NCBI GenBank assembly: GCA_002705325.1
Contig: PAFS01000004.1
Coordinates: forward strand, 1 to 12,203
Length of the DNA: 12,203 nucleotides
Direction: 5' to 3'
Origin: Gammaproteobacteria bacterium
GTDB lineage: Bacteria > Pseudomonadota > Gammaproteobacteria > Pseudomonadales > Litorivicinaceae
Positions 6,840 to 12,203 of this stretch are shown here, piece after piece. The notes beneath the pieces are model-generated. The model saw nothing but the letters and a program-made list of their open reading frames with translations, did not search any database and was not told the origin of the DNA. Position 1 is the first letter of the stretch, and every line of letters begins with the position of its first letter. Both the position numbers and the translations under genes were made by a program.

Positions 6840-8233
6840 TGGTGATTTATGCATATCTTAAATTTCCAAACCTACTTTTGGACGCGCAAGGAGTCTCTCA
6901 TCACAATGAATGTGTCGCCATTCATCAACAAGGTCACATCATGCAATGCTCTGAACTTGCATTAGCAGCAGGCGTTATTCCCGGCATGACACTGAGTATG
7001 GCGATGACCCTCTGCCCAAAGTTACTCACCAAAGCGTATCAAGCAGACGCAGAACGTCGTTTATTGCATCGATTGGCCCTTTGGGCATATCAATACTCAC
7101 ACCAAGTCGCAATTTGGAATAAGGGTCTCTGTATTGAGGTTTCAAAAAGTAAATCTCTATTCGGCGACCTGACAGAGCTGACACAAACTCTGAAAAATGC
7201 AGCCGCATCGCGAAGTTTCCAAATTCAACTTGCCTTTGGGTATACCCCTGAAATGGCAGCTCTCTTCGTACAAGAGGGATTACGACCGAAAGAAAATGCA
7301 TTTCACAAAACACTGAGTCGTATTGCGATTGATGCTGCAACGATTCCACGCGAACAAATCAAACGACTTAAAAATATGGGCTTTCGAACGATTGGCGATT
7401 ACTTCAGTGCACCATCTCGAGCTCGGCAAGCACGTATTCATCAAGACACATTTTTGTATTTCGATGCAATCGCCGGAAGACACCAAACACCACTGTCATG
7501 GTTTTCGCCACCACCTGTCTTTGATCAATCCATTGAATTTTTACGCGGGCTTGAATCAATCGATATGCTGAAATTTCCGATCAATCGTTTGACTCAAGAT
7601 GCAGCTCATTGGTTAAAACAACGTCTATGCGCAACCGGTCAACTACGATGGGAAATCACTCTTGAAAACCGCAACAGCCACCATTTAAAAATCTCACTCA
7701 ACCATCCTGTGAATTCAGTCGCGGGAATTGCAGACCCTTCTTGGCTACAACTTGAGAAATTCTTTCCCGAATCACCAATGACAAGTATTCGTCTAATCAT
7801 TCAGCAAGTGCATCAAGCAAGCCCGCAAAAACGTGATCTATTTATTCAAATTCATGATACAGATCGATCGCAGTTGCTCGATCGGCTCACTGCTCGTCTT
7901 GGTAAAGAGTGCATCAAGACACCCCGTCGACTTCAAGATCCACGACCTGAGTACGCCAATCAGCTCGATAATAAAAATAACAATACATACCCTCTTCCCA
8001 ACCTACCCCCTCGACCAATCTGGTTACTCAATCCACCTGAGTCGCTTGGGTCGTCACCAGAAAAAGCAGGACATATATTACTTCAAGGCCCAGAACGCAT
8101 TGAGTCTGGCTGGTGGGATTTCGAACCTGCTTGTCGACGCTATTGGGTCTGCCTATTCCAACACACGCGAATCAGTTGGATCTTTCAGGATCAGCACTCA
8201 AAAAGTTGGTGGCTTGCAGGTTGGTTCACTTAA
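6839..8233 (+). CDS. imuB: ImuB, inactive Y-family polymerase homologue of the SOS mutasome
   Basis: A 464-residue ImuB, which in other bacteria links the beta clamp, ImuA and DnaE2 during SOS mutagenesis. The Y-family fold is recognisable, but the catalytic acids appear absent. The N-terminal strand reads YAYLKFPNLLLD where DinB has a metal-binding Asp (VDMDAFF). The later strand reads WNKGLCIEVSKSKSLFG where active enzymes have a D-E pair. Helix-hairpin-helix-like residues (about 175-215, LKNMGFRTIGDYFS) and the little-finger region follow. The C-terminus has the family block RPIWLLNPP ... LLQGPERIESGWWDFE. AGGG lies about eight bases before the ATG, and the gene overlaps imuA by one base. 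No dnaE2 follows. QLLDRL near residue 345 might be a clamp-binding motif, but I cannot confirm it. Confidence 0.92.
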   Translation: MVIYAYLKFPNLLLDAQGVSHHNECVAIHQQGHIMQCSELALAAGVIPGMTLSMAMTLCPKLLTKAYQADAERRLLHRLALWAYQYSHQVAIWNKGLCIEVSKSKSLFGDLTELTQTLKNAAASRSFQIQLAFGYTPEMAALFVQEGLRPKENAFHKTLSRIAIDAATIPREQIKRLKNMGFRTIGDYFSAPSRARQARIHQDTFLYFDAIAGRHQTPLSWFSPPPVFDQSIEFLRGLESIDMLKFPINRLTQDAAHWLKQRLCATGQLRWEITLENRNSHHLKISLNHPVNSVAGIADPSWLQLEKFFPESPMTSIRLIIQQVHQASPQKRDLFIQIHDTDRSQLLDRLTARLGKECIKTPRRLQDPRPEYANQLDNKNNNTYPLPNLPPRPIWLLNPPESLGSSPEKAGHILLQGPERIESGWWDFEPACRRYWVCLFQHTRISWIFQDQHSKSWWLAGWFT

Positions 8234-8283
8234 GTCTTACCACAACCTGCTAAACTCTTGGTCTGGTTTTTAAGGATCATTGC

Positions 8284-10338
8284 GTGGATCTCAATCGATT
8301 CAATCCGCGACAGCGCGAAGCGATTACTCATGTTGGGTCACCACTTCTCGTACTTGCAGGTGCAGGTAGCGGAAAGACTAGCGTCATCACACATAAGATC
8401 GCATGGCTCATCCAAGAAGCTGGAATACCGGCGAGACACATCACTGCTGTCACTTTCACAAATAAAGCGTCACGAGAGATGCGCGAGCGTATCAGTCATA
8501 TTGCGCCCAGGAATCAAATTCGTGGGCTCACAGTCTCAACATTCCATACATTTGGGCTGAATTTGCTCAGACGAGAGATTGGACATGCTGGACTCAAATC
8601 TGGCTTTTCAATCATCGACGCTGAGGATGCTAAATCTATTCTTGCTGATTTACTGAAACGTGAGTCGATCGAAGATCGCGATCTTGTTTCCACTGTTCAG
8701 CATACGATTTCTCACTGGAAAAATGATGGGCTATCACCTGAGAAAACCCGTACCCAGGCGAGTGACTCACAGTCTGTCTTAGCTGCCAATGCATATGTTG
8801 AATACGACCGGTATTTAAAGGCATGCAATGCTGTCGATCTCGATGATTTGATTTTAAGACCGATCGAACTATTCCGCGCTAAGCCAGATCTTCTGGCCAA
8901 ATGGCAATCTAAGATCCGTTATTTTTTAGTCGACGAGTATCAGGACACTAATGGTATCCAATACGAACTGGTCAAGCTCCTGACCCAAACGTCTGGCGCA
9001 CTCACAATTGTCGGTGACGACGATCAGTCAATTTATGCATGGCGTGGAGCCCGTCCTGAAAACCTCAACGAACTGAGCGTTGACTTTCCAACACTTAAAG
9101 TGATTAAGCTCGAACAAAATTATCGCTCGACCCGGGCCATTCTAGAGACGGCGAATACCCTGATTGCAAATAACCCGCACATTTTTGAAAAAACGCTCTG
9201 GGGCGACAAGGGGTTTGGTGATCGTATCGAAATCCTTCCGACAAAGACGGACGAAGATGAGGCCGAAAGAATTGCTTCGATGATTTTGCAGCGTCGTCTG
9301 AATCAAAAAAAACAATTTTCTGACTTCGCGGTACTCTATCGAAGTAATCATCAAGCGCGTATCCTCGAATTTAAATTACAGCACTTTAAAATCCCCTATA
9401 AATTAGGTGGTGGGACGAGCTTTTTCGCACGTTCGGAAATTCGGGATCTGATGTCGTATCTCCGCATTCTCATCAATCCAGACGATGACAATGCGCTATT
9501 ACGAATCGTTAATGTGCCACGCCGTCGGATCGGTCCAACAACACTTGAGGTCCTTGGCCGATACTCCCATGAACGACGGCAGCCGTTGTATTCGTGTATC
9601 CCTGAAGTAGGGCTCACGTCTCGGTTAGACCCAGAGGCTGCAAGACGTCTTACGCAATTCCATACGCTGATTGAAACAGCTCGACGCGATCTTTTAGTCG
9701 GTCAGGGAATGCAGGCAATCGACGAGCTATTGCAAAGTATCAATTATCGGGGTTGGTTGTCTGATCAAAGTTCTTCAGAGCCAACGGCCGAGCGCCGTTG
9801 GGGAAATGTCATACAACTTCTCGAGGCACTGAGGAGAGATCTCAAAGGCGATCCCAATGAGATGGATGATAAGGATGAAATCGATTCAGACGATACCGCC
9901 ATTGAAGTCGCCATTCGAAAGCTCGTACTTCGCGACATTCTTGAACATGAAGAGGAAGAAGATGACAGTGATCGAGTACAGCTCGCGACTCTCCACTCAG
10001 CGAAAGGCTTAGAATTCCCCGAAGTATTCCTCATGGGAGTCGAGGAGGACCTCCTACCACATAAAAACTCGATTGAAGCTGACACCATCGAAGAAGAACG
10101 ACGCCTGATGTATGTTGGTGTCACTCGGGCGAAGCAAGTCCTGACCCTGACCTACGCAAAGCGGAGGAAACAGTTTGGTGAGTTCATTGAGACAACACCG
10201 AGCCGATTTTTGGGTGAGTTGCCTGACGAACATATTCATTGGCATGGTAAAGACGAAGCAGACCCTGAAGTAGCAAGACAAAAAGGTCAGGACACGTTAA
10301 GCGCGCTACATGCGATGTTAAAAGGCGAATCTGTATGA
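8284..10338 (+). CDS. rep: ATP-dependent DNA helicase Rep (UvrD/Rep family)
   Basis: A 684-residue 3'-5' superfamily 1 helicase that removes proteins ahead of replication forks and aids restart. It aligns along its full length with E. coli Rep (673 residues) and is closer to Rep than to UvrD, for instance in RHITAVTFTNKASREM, YLKACNAVDLDDLIL and KIPYKLGGGTSFF. Motifs in order are LAGAGSGKTS (Walker A), VDEYQDTN (motif II), VGDDDQSIYAWRGARPENL (III), KLEQNYRS (IV), ATLHSAKGLEFPEVFL (V) and EEERRLMYVGVTRAK (VI). A very acidic stretch, about residues 520-565 (DDKDEIDSDD, EHEEEEDD), is richer in Asp/Glu than in E. coli. It starts at GTG with AAGGA seven bases upstream, 50 bp after imuB. It overlaps nagZ by 4 bp (ATGA). 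Confidence 0.97.
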   Translation: MDLNRFNPRQREAITHVGSPLLVLAGAGSGKTSVITHKIAWLIQEAGIPARHITAVTFTNKASREMRERISHIAPRNQIRGLTVSTFHTFGLNLLRREIGHAGLKSGFSIIDAEDAKSILADLLKRESIEDRDLVSTVQHTISHWKNDGLSPEKTRTQASDSQSVLAANAYVEYDRYLKACNAVDLDDLILRPIELFRAKPDLLAKWQSKIRYFLVDEYQDTNGIQYELVKLLTQTSGALTIVGDDDQSIYAWRGARPENLNELSVDFPTLKVIKLEQNYRSTRAILETANTLIANNPHIFEKTLWGDKGFGDRIEILPTKTDEDEAERIASMILQRRLNQKKQFSDFAVLYRSNHQARILEFKLQHFKIPYKLGGGTSFFARSEIRDLMSYLRILINPDDDNALLRIVNVPRRRIGPTTLEVLGRYSHERRQPLYSCIPEVGLTSRLDPEAARRLTQFHTLIETARRDLLVGQGMQAIDELLQSINYRGWLSDQSSSEPTAERRWGNVIQLLEALRRDLKGDPNEMDDKDEIDSDDTAIEVAIRKLVLRDILEHEEEEDDSDRVQLATLHSAKGLEFPEVFLMGVEEDLLPHKNSIEADTIEEERRLMYVGVTRAKQVLTLTYAKRRKQFGEFIETTPSRFLGELPDEHIHWHGKDEADPEVARQKGQDTLSALHAMLKGESV

Positions 10339-11357
10339 ATCTTTATCGGCCCATTGTGGTGGGATTGAGTGGTCAGATGCTTTCTGCCTCAGAAGTCTTT
10401 TGGCTCCATGAGTTACGTCCCTATGGCGTTATCCTATTTTCGAGAAATATTGAAAATCAAACGCAGTTAAAAGCACTGTGCGCATCGATTCGCGAGGTCT
10501 TGGGTAACGACGTCGTGATTATCGTTGACCAAGAAGGCGGCCGAGTTCAACGTCTCAAGAATCCAAACTGGCCAGTTCTCCCCTCCGCGCTCGATATCGG
10601 AAAATACTGGCGTCGACATCAGTTTGCCGGACTCGAAGCTGCCAATAGTCTTGGTCAAGTCATTGGCTCTCAACTTGCTGAAGTCGGTATCACGCATGCT
10701 GCAGCACCTGTCCTCGATTTACACATCAACGGTGCCGATCCTGTGATCGGTGACCGCTCTTTCGGAACCACGCCAGCCGAAGTGATCCCCCTAGCAACAG
10801 CCTTTATTGATGGGTTAAGTCGATGCGGTGTCAGCGCGATTGTGAAGCACATTCCTGGCATGGGCCGTGTTCAATCAGATAGCCACGACGAATTACCGGT
10901 GATTTCGACGTCCACCAATGAACTCTCCCGGTCTGACTGGATCCCTTTTCAAGTCATATCAGGGACCCGCTGGGCAATGACCGCTCATGTCGTGATTCCT
11001 GAGTGGGACGCCTTACCGATCACGACATCCACCAAAGCCATGCAATATATCCGCGAGACTTTTGGTGATTGGTTGATCATCTCAGACTGTCTGACCATGA
11101 GTGCAATTGCCGGAACGATCACCGAGCGAGTCCGAAACACCCTCGATGCAGGCGTCGATCTTGCACTATTTTCAAATGGCTCGAACGAAGAACGCAGACT
11201 TGCCGTCGAAGCTTCCGGAGAACCACGGGTTAGCCGTGATGACCTTAACTCATTGACTCCATTGTCAAAAGCCCATGTTCAGCGGCTATTGACGAAGCTG
11301 AGCAAGGTGACTCGAAATCAAGATGCAATCGATCCAACTTGGGATCGATCATCGTGA
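10335..11357 (+). CDS. nagZ: Beta-N-acetylglucosaminidase NagZ (glycoside hydrolase family 3)
   Basis: A 340-residue cytoplasmic GH3 enzyme that removes GlcNAc from 1,6-anhydro-muropeptides during peptidoglycan recycling. Its products can influence AmpC beta-lactamase induction in bacteria with AmpR. Seen in order are VDQEGGRVQRL (substrate loop, D64), GDRSFG (140-144), the acid/base loop KHIPGMG...DSH (K171, H172, D182, H184) and the nucleophile strand IISDCLTM (D251). All residues of the Asp-His dyad and the nucleophile are present. One oddity is M176, where most NagZ proteins have His in KHxPGHG. No signal peptide is visible, as expected. The ATG overlaps the rep stop (ATGA), so it is translationally coupled to rep. 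The 3' end stops five bases before the convergent cytochrome gene. Confidence 0.94.
   Translation: MNLYRPIVVGLSGQMLSASEVFWLHELRPYGVILFSRNIENQTQLKALCASIREVLGNDVVIIVDQEGGRVQRLKNPNWPVLPSALDIGKYWRRHQFAGLEAANSLGQVIGSQLAEVGITHAAAPVLDLHINGADPVIGDRSFGTTPAEVIPLATAFIDGLSRCGVSAIVKHIPGMGRVQSDSHDELPVISTSTNELSRSDWIPFQVISGTRWAMTAHVVIPEWDALPITTSTKAMQYIRETFGDWLIISDCLTMSAIAGTITERVRNTLDAGVDLALFSNGSNEERRLAVEASGEPRVSRDDLNSLTPLSKAHVQRLLTKLSKVTRNQDAIDPTWDRSS
11328..11349. terminator. Small perfect inverted repeat at the nagZ/cytochrome junction
   Basis: ATCGATCC (11328-11335), a six-base loop and GGATCGAT (11342-11349) form an 8-bp perfect stem inside the last codons of nagZ, beside the stop of the convergent cytochrome gene. 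The position suits a bidirectional terminator, but neither side has a T-run. Termination is therefore uncertain. Confidence 0.3.
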
Positions 11358-11362
11358 GAGGC

Positions 11363-11767
11363 TTACAGACCGTCAACCATATATGCGACAGCGTCCGCGA
11401 TTTCCTGATCTGAGCAATCAGCACACAATCCGCGGGCAGGCATCGCTTTATATCCATCGATCGCATGTTTGACGAGTGTCTCCATACCCTGATCCATGCG
11501 TGCCGCCCAGGCGCCCGCATCTCCAGTCTTCGGGGCGCCCGCAGCGCCGCTCGTATGACAAGCAGCACAAGCGCTGGTGTAGACCTGATCACCAGTTCGC
11601 GCGGCAGCTGCTACTGGAGCCTTACCTAAATTGTCGGAGCATGGATCACCCATGACACAAACAGATGCTGGATGCTTCAAACGCTCTAGAACGACATCTG
11701 CTTTTTCGTTCGCAGCAAATGCAGACAGTGCGATTAGGGAAGTGATCGCGGTGATTACCGTTTTCAT
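11363..11767 (-). CDS. Cytochrome c5 family periplasmic monohaem cytochrome
   Basis: A 134-residue exported class I c-type cytochrome that shuttles electrons in the periplasm. Residues 1-18 are a signal peptide ending in AFA. The haem site is C67-A-A-C70-H71, and the axial methionine is M109 in DGYKAMPARG. The C-terminal LCADCSDQEIADAVAYM, with C115 and C118, is typical of cytochrome c5. Two more cysteines near the mature N-terminus (C37, C43 in SVCVMGDPC) are extra and could form a disulfide. The start at 11767 has GAGG six bases upstream and fits the signal peptide; an ATG four codons earlier lacks as good a site. A TATAAT promoter lies upstream. A cytochrome c5 gene close to rep is also known in Pseudomonas aeruginosa, so this neighbourhood may be old. 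Confidence 0.93.
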   Translation of the reverse strand: MKTVITAITSLIALSAFAANEKADVVLERLKHPASVCVMGDPCSDNLGKAPVAAAARTGDQVYTSACAACHTSGAAGAPKTGDAGAWAARMDQGMETLVKHAIDGYKAMPARGLCADCSDQEIADAVAYMVDGL

Positions 11768-11805
11768 TGATAGCCTCATGCCAGTTGGTTTGCTCGGAGC
11801 ACACG

Positions 11806-11835
11806 ATTATAGAGTGTGAGGGTTGAGAGTGCCAC
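11806..11835 (-). promoter_or_regulatory. Promoter of the cytochrome c5 gene
   Basis: On the minus strand TATAAT (11811-11806) is a perfect -10. At 18 bp spacing lies GTGGCA (11835-11830), four of six for the -35. Transcription would start near 11799, giving a leader of about 32 bases with the GAGG ribosome site before the ATG at 11767. Confidence 0.5.
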
Positions 11836-11861
11836 GGGTATTTTAAGGAGCTACCGTCCGC

Positions 11862-11898
11862 TGTGGACTCCTCGAATTACGTGTATGCTCCCGCCCTA
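11862..11898 (+). promoter_or_regulatory. Possible promoter of tRNA-Arg with GC-rich discriminator
   Basis: TATGCT (11884-11889) could be the -10, followed by the GC-rich CCCGCCCT. Such a discriminator is common at stringently controlled stable-RNA promoters. The -35 candidate TGTGGA (11862-11867, 16 bp spacing) is poor. The transcript would begin about four bases before the mature tRNA. Confidence 0.35.
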
Positions 11899-11899
11899 C

Positions 11900-11976
<77 letters not shown>

Positions 11977-12000
11977 CTTTCAAGTAATTCTGTTAAAAGA

Positions 12001-12044
12001 ACTGAATGGACTGAAACAGCCTTGTTTCATAAATCCAGTTCAGT
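12001..12044. repeat. Imperfect 17-bp inverted repeat downstream of tRNA-Arg
   Basis: ACTGAA-TGGA-C-TGAAACA, a four-base loop, then TGTTTCA-TAAA-TCCA-G-TTCAGT, forms a hairpin of 7+4+6 pairs with a small internal loop and a bulge. It begins 25 bases after the tRNA CCA end. It has no T-run and low GC, so it is not a classical intrinsic terminator. It could be a tRNA transcript 3' structure or a small palindromic repeat. The flanks (11977-12000 and 12045-12107) hold nothing else I recognise. Confidence 0.5.
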
Positions 12045-12107
12045 ATGCCAGTCACACATGTATCCCTGAGTGCCGTGATCAAAGCTATCGTCTATCTGCA
12101 TCATAAG

Positions 12108-12203
12108 TTAAAACGGATTAAAAGTATCTATTGAGAAGGTTGTGTGTTCTACTCCGGCCGCTTTCATTAGATCTTTCTGGCTCAGTTTCTGACTTTCCTT
12201 TGA
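12108..12203 (-). CDS. Possible C-terminal end of an unidentified gene, cut off by window edge
   Basis: From the right edge the minus strand is open for 31 codons before a TAA at 12108-12110. The encoded tail runs KLSQKDLMKAAGVEH and ends in DTFNPF. The composition is protein-like, but 31 open codons can occur by chance and I recognise no family. Without the sequence to the right this cannot be settled. Confidence 0.25.
   Translation of the reverse strand, partial: SKESQKLSQKDLMKAAGVEHTTFSIDTFNPF

Noticed and set aside
7833..8273. 146-codon plus-strand frame overlapping the end of imuB
   Set aside because: It is a frame-shifted reading of imuB, whose own frame continues intact through the conserved GPERIESGWW block.
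9765..10124. 119-codon minus-strand reading frame inside rep
   Set aside because: Ser/Arg-rich shadow of the acidic, well-conserved rep coding sequence, with no family resemblance.
9990..10140. Nuclease or defence-type UvrD helicase instead of Rep
   Set aside because: Full-length match to Rep and housekeeping context leave no sign of a fused nuclease or defence partner.
11977..12203. Integration site (att duplication) or island downstream of the tRNA
   Set aside because: I found no second copy of the tRNA 3' end and no integrase sequence before the window ends.

Overview
This window is ordinary gammaproteobacterial chromosome, apart from the points listed as findings. The clues are the gene families themselves: Rep helicase, cytochrome c5, a HexR-like regulator whose DNA-binding domain closely matches the pseudomonad protein, ImuA/ImuB, and tRNA-Arg(CCG). 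Base composition is moderate, with AT-richer stretches in imuA/imuB. I cannot name the genus; an aquatic Pseudomonadales/Oceanospirillales-type bacterium is a guess. I see no phage, IS or CRISPR sequence.

Layout. From 3566 down to 1, four genes on the minus strand read as one likely operon: a HexR-like RpiR-family regulator, radA (recombination and branch-migration ATPase), pdxH (PLP synthesis) and a HlyD-type efflux adaptor cut by the window edge. A stable hairpin in the hexR-radA gap holds the radA ribosome binding site. Diverging from hexR is a small exported TlpA-like thioredoxin. Its 3' end overlaps that of a convergent gene for a DsbD/ScsB-type membrane thiol reductase, and the two are a plausible periplasmic donor-acceptor pair.

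The short gap upstream of the dsbD-like gene carries a perfect LexA box (CTGT-N8-ACAG) two bases before the imuA start codon. It controls the SOS mutagenesis pair imuA-imuB. Their usual partner, dnaE2, is not next in line. Instead a rep helicase gene follows, overlapping nagZ (peptidoglycan recycling) by 4 bp. nagZ converges on a cytochrome c5 gene with its own promoter. A tRNA-Arg(CCG) gene with a weakened acceptor stem follows, then about 227 bp holding an imperfect hairpin and possibly the C-terminus of another gene running off the window.

The genes fall into three groups: DNA repair and replication (radA, imuAB, rep), periplasmic redox (TlpA-like, DsbD-like, cytochrome c5) and metabolism or envelope (pdxH, nagZ, HlyD-like). 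I do not see an undescribed multi-gene system. The most interesting points are the radA hairpin, the HexR-like protein with altered effector-site residues, the LexA-controlled and possibly leaderless imuA without adjacent dnaE2, and the mismatched tRNA acceptor stem.
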